In this document: piece after piece, positions 1-6,100 of the stretch
How the letters are laid out: every line of letters starts with the position of its first letter
Position numbering within the stretch: position 1 is the first letter of the stretch
The notes under the pieces: model-generated
Seen by the model: the letters and a program-made list of their open reading frames with translations, nothing else
What the model was told of the DNA's origin: nothing
The model's database searches: none
DNA from: Phycisphaeraceae bacterium
GTDB lineage: Bacteria > Planctomycetota > Phycisphaerae > Phycisphaerales > Phycisphaeraceae
Direction: 5' to 3'
Assembly (NCBI GenBank): GCA_029260675.1
Contig: JAJDCV010000215.1
Coordinates: forward strand, 1 to 9,326
DNA: 9,326 nt
Program-made: the position numbers and the translations under genes

Positions 1-34
1 GGCAGGTGCTAATAGCCGGGGGCGATGGGTTGGC

Positions 35-1918
35 TTATTCCACGGTGACGCTTTTGGCGAGGTTGCGGGGCTTATCCACGTCGTGGCCACGGAGTACGGC
101 GGCGTGGTAGGCCAGCAGCTGCAGAGGCACCACGCTGACCAGCGGCTGCAGCGCGTCGGGCATCGGCGGGATGGTGAACACCGCGTCGGCGTGCTGCTTG
201 ATCTGCTCGTCTCCCTCGGTGGCGACGGCGATGATCCGCCCGCCCCGGGAGCGGACCTCTTCGATATTCGACATGACCTTCTGGTATTGCGTGCCCTGGG
301 TCGCCAGGAACACGACCGGCATGCCCTCGTCGATCAACGCGATCGGGCCGTGCTTCATCTCGGCGGCGGGCATCCCCTCGGCGTGGATGTACGAGATCTC
401 CTTGAGCTTCAAAGCCCCCTCGACGGCGACGGGGTAGTTGTAACCTCGGCCGAGGAACAGCCAGTTGTCTCGGTCCACAACCCTCTCGACGCACGTCTTG
501 ATATGGTCGGATTGTTCGAGCACGCGTTGGATGTAATCGGGGACCTGCTCGAGCTGTTTGAGATACTCGGAGACCGCGTCGTGGGAGAGGTATTTGCGTT
601 TGCCGATGTACAGCGAGAGCAAGGTAAGCACGGTGACCTGCCCGACGAAGGCCTTGGTCGAGGCGACCCCGATCTCCGGGCCGACGTGCAGGTAGACCCC
701 GGCATCGGTCGTGCGTGCGATGCTGGAACCCACGGCGTTCACGGCACCGAGTGTGATCGCGCCGCGGTCCTTGGCTTCGGTGAGGGCGGCGAGTGTGTCG
801 GCGGTCTCGCCTGACTGGCTGACCGCGACCATCACCGTGCCGTCTTCGATGATCGGGTTGCGGTAGCGGAATTCGCTGGCGTACTCGCAACGGGCGGGGA
901 CCTTGGCGAGGTCTTCCATCAGGTATTCACCGATCATCCCTGCGTGGTAGGCGGTGCCCTGCCCGGTGAACAGGAACCGCTTGGTGCGGATCAGGTCACG
1001 CGCTAGCCCGTTGAGCCCGCCAAGCACGACACGTCCTTCGCGGTGGTCGATCCGGCCGCGTAGGCAATTGCGGATGCTCTCGGGCTGCTCCATGATCTCC
1101 TTGAGCATGAAGTGGGGGTACCCGCCCAACTCGATCTGCTGGAGGTTCATCTCCAATTCGGTTATTTCCCGGGACACCGGCACGTTGTCCACCGTGGTGG
1201 TCCGGAAGTCGACCGCCCAGGGCCCCTGCTCGTCGGTGAACTTGTCTCGTTTGCCGGCACAGAGCCGGACGACCTGGTAATCATCGAGCGTGATCGCCTG
1301 GGTGGTGTGGCTGACGATGGCGGAGGCGTCGGACGCGACGATGTAGCTGCGGTCGGCGATCCCGACGATCAACGGCGAGCCCTTGCGGGCGCAGACCATC
1401 GTGTTCGGTTCGATGTCACAGATCACCGCGATCGCGTACGCCCCGGTCACCTCGCGCAGCGCCTGCTGCACAGCCGATTCCAGGTCGGTCTCGTATAACT
1501 CGGCGATCAGCTTGACGAGGACTTCGGTGTCGGTCTGGCTTTCAAAGGTGTGGCCCTTGCCTTGCAGGTAGGTGCGCAGCGAGGTGTAGTTTTCGATGAT
1601 GCCGTTGTGGACCAGGGCGATCGTGTGTCCCTGGCGGGTCTTGCCGGTGTGGGGGTGCGCGTTGTGCTCGCTGGGTTCGCCGTGGGTCGCCCAGCGTGTG
1701 TGTGCGATGCCGACCGTGGCTTCCAGCGCGTCGGCGTCCTGTGCGATCTTGTCTTCCAACACGCTGACCCGACCCAAGCTCTTGCGGACCTCGATCCCGT
1801 CAGGCGTGTTGAGCGCCAGCCCGGCCGAGTCGTAGCCACGGTACTCCAGGCGTTTGAGGCCCTCGATCAGCAGGGGGCTCGCTGTCTTGTTGCCGATGTA
1901 GGCTACGATTCCGCACAT
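35..1918 (-). CDS. glmS: Glutamine--fructose-6-phosphate aminotransferase (isomerizing), GlmS
   Basis: This enzyme makes glucosamine-6-phosphate from fructose-6-phosphate and glutamine, the first step towards UDP-GlcNAc for peptidoglycan and other envelope sugars. The 627-residue protein is close to the usual 600-620. It starts MCGIVAYIG, so after Met removal Cys2 is the glutaminase nucleophile. The class II glutaminase domain covers about residues 2-240 (HTRWATHG at 73-80, HNGIIEN at 104-110, QTDTE at 128-132). Two SIS domains follow: SQSGET at 367-372 binds sugar phosphate, and K504, E507 and H523 match the E. coli isomerase residues. The C-terminal NLAKSVTVE is a GlmS hallmark and carries the conserved Lys622. 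One oddity is GTAYHAG at 321-327: the usual phosphate-binding Ser of GTS is Ala323. The in-frame GTG at 1966 was rejected because it lies upstream of a likely -10 box and would bury the nucleophile. The ATG at 1918 has GGAG six bases upstream. Confidence 0.98.
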   Translation of the reverse strand: MCGIVAYIGNKTASPLLIEGLKRLEYRGYDSAGLALNTPDGIEVRKSLGRVSVLEDKIAQDADALEATVGIAHTRWATHGEPSEHNAHPHTGKTRQGHTIALVHNGIIENYTSLRTYLQGKGHTFESQTDTEVLVKLIAELYETDLESAVQQALREVTGAYAIAVICDIEPNTMVCARKGSPLIVGIADRSYIVASDASAIVSHTTQAITLDDYQVVRLCAGKRDKFTDEQGPWAVDFRTTTVDNVPVSREITELEMNLQQIELGGYPHFMLKEIMEQPESIRNCLRGRIDHREGRVVLGGLNGLARDLIRTKRFLFTGQGTAYHAGMIGEYLMEDLAKVPARCEYASEFRYRNPIIEDGTVMVAVSQSGETADTLAALTEAKDRGAITLGAVNAVGSSIARTTDAGVYLHVGPEIGVASTKAFVGQVTVLTLLSLYIGKRKYLSHDAVSEYLKQLEQVPDYIQRVLEQSDHIKTCVERVVDRDNWLFLGRGYNYPVAVEGALKLKEISYIHAEGMPAAEMKHGPIALIDEGMPVVFLATQGTQYQKVMSNIEEVRSRGGRIIAVATEGDEQIKQHADAVFTIPPMPDALQPLVSVVPLQLLAYHAAVLRGHDVDKPRNLAKSVTVE

Positions 1919-1924
1919 GCCGGG

Positions 1925-1928
1925 CTCC
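1925..1928 (-). promoter_or_regulatory. Shine-Dalgarno site of glmS
   Basis: GGAG lies six bases upstream of the ATG at 1918. It fixes the start so that Cys2 becomes N-terminal, which the glutaminase chemistry requires. Confidence 0.75.
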
Positions 1929-1951
1929 GATAAGGATGGACTAATGGCGTG

Positions 1952-1957
1952 ATTATA
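1952..1957 (-). promoter_or_regulatory. Candidate -10 box (TATAAT) of glmS
   Basis: A perfect TATAAT on the minus strand, within GCCTATAAT, stands 33 bases upstream of the glmS ATG, giving a leader of about 27 bases. No good -35 hexamer is present at 16-18 bases; the nearest TTG-containing match (TTGGTC) is 22 bases away. The box suggests glmS is transcribed independently of the phosphoesterase gene upstream. The predicted leader is too short for a glmS ribozyme. Confidence 0.5.
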
Positions 1958-2033
1958 GGCACACACCGCAGGGAGTATCGACCAAAATAGCCCTGTCTGT
2001 TCAGGAACATCCGTGTATTAGAACCATGCGCAT

Positions 2034-2063
2034 AACATCTGGGCGACACGACCGGCAGATGTT
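2034..2063 (-). terminator. Hairpin directly after the phosphoesterase stop codon, possible terminator
   Basis: AACATCTG and CAGATGTT form a perfect 8-bp inverted repeat around 14 bases. The repeat begins immediately after the TAA at 2064-2066. On the minus strand no T-tract follows, so this is not a classic intrinsic terminator; it could be a 3'-end stabilising hairpin. On the plus strand it is followed by a short TTTTA. The rest of the 145-base gap to glmS holds the glmS promoter and no gene. Confidence 0.4.
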
Positions 2064-3053
2064 TTATAAGACCCGGTGGATCACCCAGCGCAGGTCGAGT
2101 TGGCGGTGTGAGACGTGGCCGCTTTGGGGGGTGTGGCTGCTGTCGTCTGTGTTTGGTTGAACCATCGTATCACTGCTCGGATGCCCCCCCTGCCCGTGGG
2201 CCTCTTCCGGGACGTGGTGGATCAGTTCCAACGGGCCCCAAGGGTCGCCCGGCAGATCGACCTCCCAGAAGCCCTGCCCAAACGGGTAACGGTTGCTGGT
2301 CAGGCACGGCGCCCCGGCGTTGAGATACATCAGCCCGGAGTTGTCGCCGTTGCCGGGCTTGCCCCCGTTGGCGGGATCCCACTGCCAGGGCTTGTGGATG
2401 TGCCCGTGGACGAAGACGATCCGCGCCGGGCATTCTGTGAGCATCTCGTGCAACGGCTTGGCCTCGGCGAGCGCGTGCCCCCAGGAATGCGGGATACCCG
2501 CGGGCATCTTCGCGGGGTAGTGACACAACACCACCAGCGCGTCGTGCTTGTCCAGCGTTTCGATGAACGCTGTCACCGCCTGCATCTGCTCGTATCCCAG
2601 GGCTCCGCGTGACCACAACAGTTGCGGCTGCGCCGAGTCCAGACACAACAGACGCCAATGCTTATGCAATGGCCTGACGTGCGGGAAGGATTCCGGCAGC
2701 AGCCCGTCCATATGCGTCCCCATCCGGTTCTTGCGCGCCGAACGGAACGTGTATTTATCGTGGTTGCCCGGCACAATGACCGTCGGCACCTTCTGACTTA
2801 ACGGCTCAAGGTAAGTCGCCACATCGTGGAACTCGTCCTCGAGCGAAGTCGTCGTGACGTCACCGGACAGCAGCACCGAGTCCGGCTTGATCGCCGCGAC
2901 CCGGTCGATCATCGGGCCCAACACACGGTGGTTGAACCTAAACCGGCGGTTGATCATCAGGTTGGTATGGCCCAGCAGCCGCTTGCCGACCAGCCTTGAA
3001 GGGTGGACGCGGGTCTGAAACAGATGGATGTCGCCGATCAGTGCAAGACGCAA
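2064..3053 (-). CDS. Calcineurin-like metallophosphoesterase
   Basis: This is a soluble hydrolase of the calcineurin-like fold, which uses a two-metal centre to cleave phosphomono- or phosphodiesters; its substrate cannot be read from the sequence. The family metal and catalytic motifs appear in order: D8-x-H10 (GDIH), G64-D65, G96-N-H-D99, H178 in CHYP, and GHIH at 217-220. No signal peptide or membrane segment is visible, so it is probably cytoplasmic. Residues about 281-329 form a polar Ser/His/Gln-rich tail outside the catalytic fold. The start is TTG at 3051-3053, with only C-rich sequence upstream and no Shine-Dalgarno. It is still the only usable start codon before the DxH motif, because the frame upstream has none before a TAG near 3099. 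The gene is divergent from the DUF4405-like gene and precedes glmS with a 145-base gap. UDP-2,3-diacylglucosamine hydrolase (LpxH) and cAMP phosphodiesterase (CpdA) are family relatives, but I cannot assign either. Confidence 0.9.
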   Translation of the reverse strand: MRLALIGDIHLFQTRVHPSRLVGKRLLGHTNLMINRRFRFNHRVLGPMIDRVAAIKPDSVLLSGDVTTTSLEDEFHDVATYLEPLSQKVPTVIVPGNHDKYTFRSARKNRMGTHMDGLLPESFPHVRPLHKHWRLLCLDSAQPQLLWSRGALGYEQMQAVTAFIETLDKHDALVVLCHYPAKMPAGIPHSWGHALAEAKPLHEMLTECPARIVFVHGHIHKPWQWDPANGGKPGNGDNSGLMYLNAGAPCLTSNRYPFGQGFWEVDLPGDPWGPLELIHHVPEEAHGQGGHPSSDTMVQPNTDDSSHTPQSGHVSHRQLDLRWVIHRVL

Positions 3054-3162
3054 GGGGGGGCTCGGGGTTCGGGTGTCGGTAGGAGGAGTGTCTGGGGTCT
3101 AGGGCCTGGCGTATCGGTACACCTTATCTTACTCGGTTCATGTGCGGTGGTTGCGGGTGGGC

Positions 3163-3168
3163 AATAAT
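3163..3168 (+). promoter_or_regulatory. Weak candidate -10 box in the divergent gap
   Basis: AATAAT matches five of six bases of the consensus and lies 63 bases upstream of the DUF4405-like gene's ATG, inside the 178-base divergent gap (3054-3231). No convincing -35 accompanies it. The gap must hold promoters for both directions, but nothing else in it stands out. Confidence 0.25.
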
Positions 3169-3218
3169 CTTTGTTCAGGAACGTTATTCGATGTGGCGGA
3201 TCAGTGGGCGGCTTACGT

Positions 3219-3224
3219 GAGGAG
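3219..3224 (+). promoter_or_regulatory. Shine-Dalgarno site deciding the DUF4405-like start
   Basis: GAGGAG stands seven bases upstream of the ATG at 3232. It favours this start over the upstream ATG at 3142, which would add 30 residues of non-membrane sequence. Confidence 0.75.
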
Positions 3225-3231
3225 TCGTCGC

Positions 3232-3687
3232 ATGAAACGCAGCACCCTGCACCTGACGATCGATGGCTTGATGGCGCTGGGCGCGGTGGGGCTGATCCTC
3301 ACCGGCCTGCTGATCGCATTTGTCCTGCCCCCGGGCAGCCGGCAGGCCTCGGTCTGGGGGATGACCCGCCACGATTGGGGGGATGTTCACTTCTGGTTCG
3401 CGATGGGTATCCTCGCCACGGGCCTGCTCCACCTGATGATGAACTGGGGCTGGGTCTGCAGTGTGGCCGGGGACGTTCTGCATCTAAAGTCACGCAAGCC
3501 GACACCGATACGCAAGCTGTGGACAGGGTTGGCTACTGCCCTGTTACTGGCGGTGCTGGTCGGTGGGTTTATGTATGCCGCCGACGCGGGCAAGACGGCC
3601 GACCCGACGGGACACGGGCATGGCGGAGCTCTGGGCCAAGGTCAGATCGAACGCGATCTGGAAGACCTGTTCCTGGGCGAAGACTGA
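3232..3687 (+). CDS. DUF4405-like three-helix membrane protein
   Basis: This is a 151-residue inner-membrane protein of unknown function. Three hydrophobic segments are seen, at about 11-32, 53-76 and 97-117. The second contains H53 and H67, followed by N71-W72-G73-W74, the arrangement I associate with DUF4405, a family resembling small b-type cytochrome subunits. H53 and H67 are separated by 13 residues, the spacing with which one helix of a diheme cytochrome b ligates two hemes, and H7 sits at the entry of helix 1. Heme binding is therefore a hypothesis only. The C-terminus has an HGHGG stretch (128-132) and an acidic end. The ATG at 3232 was chosen because GAGGAG lies 7 bases upstream and helix 1 follows at once; the frame is open from an upstream ATG at 3142, which lacks such a site. 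It is convergent with the carboxypeptidase gene, one base apart. Confidence 0.8.
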   Translation: MKRSTLHLTIDGLMALGAVGLILTGLLIAFVLPPGSRQASVWGMTRHDWGDVHFWFAMGILATGLLHLMMNWGWVCSVAGDVLHLKSRKPTPIRKLWTGLATALLLAVLVGGFMYAADAGKTADPTGHGHGGALGQGQIERDLEDLFLGED

Positions 3688-3688
3688 C

Positions 3689-4459
3689 CTACTTGGCTTC
3701 CAACGGTTCCGGATACACCACCGACGCCAGCGTCGCCTTGCCGTAGTGGTCCCAGAGTTCTTCGGCGTCCATCTTGCTTGCGTTTTTTGGTAGCTCAAAC
3801 GTGATGCAAGGGATGTTCCGGTCGATCCCGAAATACGACCCCAACGAGCCAGGCCGGCCGCCCAGGCGCTTGACCGGCAGGTCGGTGTGTTCGCCCATCG
3901 CCTCGGCAATCGCTTGGGCGCCCTCCCCGTCATAATCCACGCACTTCAATGGCTGGTGGTAGGTCACGATCCGGTTGGGCTTGAAGCGTTCGATCTGCTT
4001 GAGTACCGCGCGTGACTCGGGTTGGGATAGCGGGGCCTCGCCGTGTCCCTTTTTCGCGTCGAAGTTGTCGGCGGGGAAGTTACGGTTCAGGTCTACGCCG
4101 TTGGCGTTGCGGCGTTTGCCGACTTTCACGCCGTCGGGGTTGACCTCCGGCAGGATCACGACCGTCCTGCCAGCCAGCAGCTGCGGCCTGGCCATCAGTT
4201 CCTTGCCGAGCCGTTCGAGGATCGGGACGCCCGCCGCCTCGCTGCCGTGGATCCCCGCCATCAGCAGCACGACGTCGTCACCGTTGCCATACACCCGGAC
4301 CATCAACGGCCGGTTCTTCACCGACCACCCGCTGATCCCGGCGCGGTACGGCTGCTTCACGGTGGCGGGGGCAGACGGTTCCAGACTCCCGGGGGTCTGA
4401 CATCCGGTGATCCAAAAGGCGGCGAGGAAAACTACCGGCAGGCGGAGGTCGTACAACAT
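3689..4459 (-). CDS. MpaA-like M14 zinc carboxypeptidase (murein peptide amidase type), predicted lipoprotein
   Basis: This is a zinc peptidase of the M14 carboxypeptidase family, most like MpaA, which in E. coli cleaves the gamma-D-glutamyl-meso-diaminopimelate bond of murein tripeptide. The visible signatures are H71-G-S-E74 (zinc ligands), NPDG at 107-110, NGVDLNRNFP at 120-129 (substrate-binding Asn/Arg), H168 (third zinc ligand, in YHQP) and E222 in FELP (general base). RPGSLGSY at 202-209 also resembles the MpaA loop. The 256 residues are slightly more than E. coli MpaA because of an added N-terminus: a hydrophobic stretch at about 7-18 ending in the lipobox ITGC with Cys20. The enzyme should therefore be lipid-anchored outside the cytoplasm. 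The ATG at 4459 has only a weak GGAA upstream. A structured gap separates it from the SPFH gene. Succinylglutamate desuccinylase-like proteins are the main alternative, but the NGVDLNRNFP motif fits MpaA better. Confidence 0.85.
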   Translation of the reverse strand: MLYDLRLPVVFLAAFWITGCQTPGSLEPSAPATVKQPYRAGISGWSVKNRPLMVRVYGNGDDVVLLMAGIHGSEAAGVPILERLGKELMARPQLLAGRTVVILPEVNPDGVKVGKRRNANGVDLNRNFPADNFDAKKGHGEAPLSQPESRAVLKQIERFKPNRIVTYHQPLKCVDYDGEGAQAIAEAMGEHTDLPVKRLGGRPGSLGSYFGIDRNIPCITFELPKNASKMDAEELWDHYGKATLASVVYPEPLEAK

Positions 4460-4614
4460 CTAGGTTCCAAAAATATGGCGGATTGCGGGTTAGTGTCTCC
4501 GTCATAGTTTACCGTGATTTGTCAATAACCTCTCGCGGTCTTGATGAAGTACCGCCACGGCCGCTGAAGCGGCCTCCGCCGGGGTATACGGAGACATCTA
4601 CCTCGCCGCTACGG
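4460..4614 (-). other. Structured 155-base intergenic gap between the SPFH and MpaA-like genes
   Basis: No gene is seen here. The gap contains a 9-bp inverted repeat, TGTCTCCGT at 4494-4502 against ACGGAGACA at 4588-4596, enclosing a GC-rich hairpin at 4559-4574. On the minus strand a perfect TTGACA at 4520-4525 could be a -35 element for the carboxypeptidase gene, but no good -10 lies 16-18 bases beyond it. Confidence 0.5.
4559..4574 (-). terminator. GC-rich hairpin downstream of the SPFH gene, possible terminator
   Basis: On the minus strand GGCCGC-TTCA-GCGGCC forms a six-pair all-GC stem with a four-base loop, 40 bases after the SPFH stop codon. No T-tract follows, so it may act as a 3'-end barrier or Rho-assisted site rather than as a classic intrinsic terminator. 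Confidence 0.4.
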
Positions 4615-5859
4615 TCACTCACGTGCGCCCGATCCACCCGGGCGGACGACCTGCTTGACCGCGTCCATGAAGGATTCGCTCAGGAGGTTGACCTTCATGT
4701 CCTGTGGGAGGTAGCCATCGATATTTTTAAACGCCTCGGCCATGTGCTTGGCGACCTCGATCTGGACATAGGCTTCGGGCCCCGCGGCGGCGAAGGCGCT
4801 TAGCTGCAGCCGGGTGGCTTCGGCCTCGGCCGTACCGATCGCGATAATCGCATGGGCCCTGAGTTCGCCCGCGTCCTTCTCGCCCTCGGCGGCGAGCACG
4901 GCCCGCTTCTTGTCGGCCTCGGCGGCAAGCTCAACCTGCTGTGCCTGCGCTTCGGCAGCCAAGACCACCTGCTTCTTGGACGCTTCAGCGGCGAGCTCCA
5001 CCTGCTGAGCCTGCGCCTCGGCGGCAAGCACGACTTGCTTTTTCGACGCCTCGGCGGCGAGCACTTCCTGCTCGGCCTGCTTCTCCGCCTCCAGGATGCC
5101 GACCTCCTTGTCGCGCTTACCTTCAACCACCGCCTTCTCGAACTCCGCTTGGGCCTCAGCCTTGACCTTCTCGGCCTCGGCGAGCGCGGCCTTGGTCTCT
5201 TCGCGGGCACGCATCTCACGCTGGATCGCTACCTGACGATCCTTGATCTCTTTGACGTACTCCGGGTCCAGCCCGATCGATTCGATCACAAAGTTCTCGA
5301 TAATCACACCACGTTTGCCCAACTCGTTTTCGGGATTGTCGAGACGGGTAAGGATGTCGCTTTGCAGCGTCACCAGCCCCTGCCCGCTGTACGCCTCGAT
5401 CGCAGTACGCAGCGTTGCCTCGTCTTTCACGACACGCATCAGCTCCGGACGCAGCACCTTCTCCTCGATACTGTCGCGGACCGTTTTGTGCAACTCCAGC
5501 AGCTTGGTCGGGTCGATACGCCAGCGGACAATCAGCGAAATCCGCATGTCCTGGCCCTCCGCGGACTGGACCATATAGCTGTCACGCTTTCGGCCCGCGC
5601 CGAACTCGACCTCTTCATCCAGATCGTTCATCACGAAGACCCGACTGGACGCGTCGTAATGGTAGATCTTCTGCGTAAATCCGGGGAACAGAATATAGGT
5701 CTTGGGCATCAGGTACTCGTCGATCACGCCCTCCGACCAGGTTTCCTTCACGCCGTACTCGTTGCCGGCGATCGTCTCAATATCAAATAGCACCAAGGAG
5801 GTGATCAGTAGGAAGATTGCGATCACACCAAACACGATAAGGGGGATGTAGTTACGCAT
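4615..5859 (-). CDS. SPFH/band 7 domain membrane protein with hendecad coiled coil
   Basis: This 414-residue membrane-anchored scaffold belongs to the SPFH (stomatin/prohibitin/flotillin/HflK) group, whose members form large oligomeric rings or membrane microdomains. An N-terminal hydrophobic segment at about 5-25 anchors it, and the SPFH domain spans roughly 27-220. A long Ala/Glu/Lys/Gln-rich helix follows, about 212-350, with six clear 11-residue repeats at 260-325 ending in LAAE. The C-terminal part (about 355-405) is flotillin-like in style, though I cannot name the subfamily. It is not clearly HflC, HflK or a NfeD-partnered slipin. The ATG at 5859 has GGAGGA eight bases upstream. That site lies inside the last codons of the preceding small membrane gene, so the two are probably translated together. 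A hairpin follows the stop codon. Confidence 0.9.
   Translation of the reverse strand: MRNYIPLIVFGVIAIFLLITSLVLFDIETIAGNEYGVKETWSEGVIDEYLMPKTYILFPGFTQKIYHYDASSRVFVMNDLDEEVEFGAGRKRDSYMVQSAEGQDMRISLIVRWRIDPTKLLELHKTVRDSIEEKVLRPELMRVVKDEATLRTAIEAYSGQGLVTLQSDILTRLDNPENELGKRGVIIENFVIESIGLDPEYVKEIKDRQVAIQREMRAREETKAALAEAEKVKAEAQAEFEKAVVEGKRDKEVGILEAEKQAEQEVLAAEASKKQVVLAAEAQAQQVELAAEASKKQVVLAAEAQAQQVELAAEADKKRAVLAAEGEKDAGELRAHAIIAIGTAEAEATRLQLSAFAAAGPEAYVQIEVAKHMAEAFKNIDGYLPQDMKVNLLSESFMDAVKQVVRPGGSGARE
4885..5082 (-). repeat. Tandem 33-base (11-residue) repeats within the SPFH gene
   Basis: Six consecutive 11-residue units encode residues 260-325, alternating between ASKKQVVLAAE and AQAQQVELAAE in the core. 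The two 22-residue blocks at 4984-5049 and 4918-4983 are identical in protein, yet differ at many third codon positions. An 11-residue period favours a near-straight or right-handed coiled coil, as in other long SPFH stalks. Confidence 0.9.
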
Positions 5860-5862
5860 CGG

Positions 5863-6087
5863 TTATTTCCTCCGTAATGCGGCGATCGTGCAGACAAACA
5901 GGTAGACAAGCAACACAAACATCAGCGCCGGAAGGACGGTCCGGAGCATGGTCATCTTCAAAAATAGAGCGGCGACCAACACAGCCACCCACGCGGACAG
6001 AAGCAATACCACGATCCACGGGCGAAACAGCCCCTGCTGTTTGGGGACGTATTCGATCACTTCGATGTCGTCGCGTCGATTGGTCAT
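5863..6087 (-). CDS. Small two-helix membrane protein, first gene of the SPFH operon
   Basis: This is a 74-residue protein I do not recognise. After a polar, charged N-terminus (about 1-22, with RR at 4-5) come two hydrophobic segments at about 24-43 and 51-70, joined by a short KMTMLR loop and closed by RRK. It is presumably a helical hairpin in the inner membrane. The SPFH gene starts three bases after its stop, so partnership with that protein is likely by inference. It lacks the OB-fold domain of NfeD, the usual slipin partner. The ATG at 6087 was chosen because AGGGA lies 8 bases upstream; an in-frame GTG at 6105 would add six residues and sit within the repeat. Confidence 0.75.
   Translation of the reverse strand: MTNRRDDIEVIEYVPKQQGLFRPWIVVLLLSAWVAVLVAALFLKMTMLRTVLPALMFVLLVYLFVCTIAALRRK
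5868..5873 (-). promoter_or_regulatory. Shine-Dalgarno site of the SPFH gene, inside the upstream gene
   Basis: GGAGGA lies eight bases before the ATG at 5859 and overlaps the final codons of the small membrane gene, whose TAA is three bases before that ATG. This layout predicts translational coupling. Confidence 0.8.
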
Positions 6088-6095
6088 GTTATCAT

Positions 6096-6100
6096 TCCCT
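6096..6100 (-). promoter_or_regulatory. Shine-Dalgarno site of the small membrane gene
   Basis: AGGGA lies eight bases upstream of the ATG at 6087. Its GGG is also the last G-run of the G-rich leader described at 6097-6140, so folding of that leader could hide the site. Confidence 0.55.

Noticed and set aside
1..34. Imperfect inverted repeat around the glmS stop (GGCTTATT against AATAGCC) as a terminator
   Set aside because: The stem needs a bulge, overlaps the stop codon and has no T-tract; the window edge prevents judging what follows.
1919..1966. A longer glmS starting at GTG 1966
   Set aside because: It would add 16 residues ahead of the catalytic Cys and would overlap the candidate -10 box; the ATG at 1918 has its own Shine-Dalgarno.
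1998..2008. The 11-mer TGTTCAGGAAC found in two intergenic gaps (also at 3172-3182)
   Set aside because: Several chance 11-mer pairs are expected in 9 kb, and the flanking sequences do not match.
1919..2063. A glmS ribozyme in the leader
   Set aside because: The likely leader is only about 27 bases and I see no sequence resembling the ribozyme core.
3142..3231. N-terminal 30-residue extension of the DUF4405-like protein
   Set aside because: The strong GAGGAG before 3232 and the immediate start of helix 1 favour the shorter form.
4852..5790. A 312-codon open frame on the plus strand opposite the SPFH gene
   Set aside because: It mirrors the repeated Ala/Glu codons of the SPFH stalk as Leu/Gly-rich sequence and has no ribosome binding site or domain.
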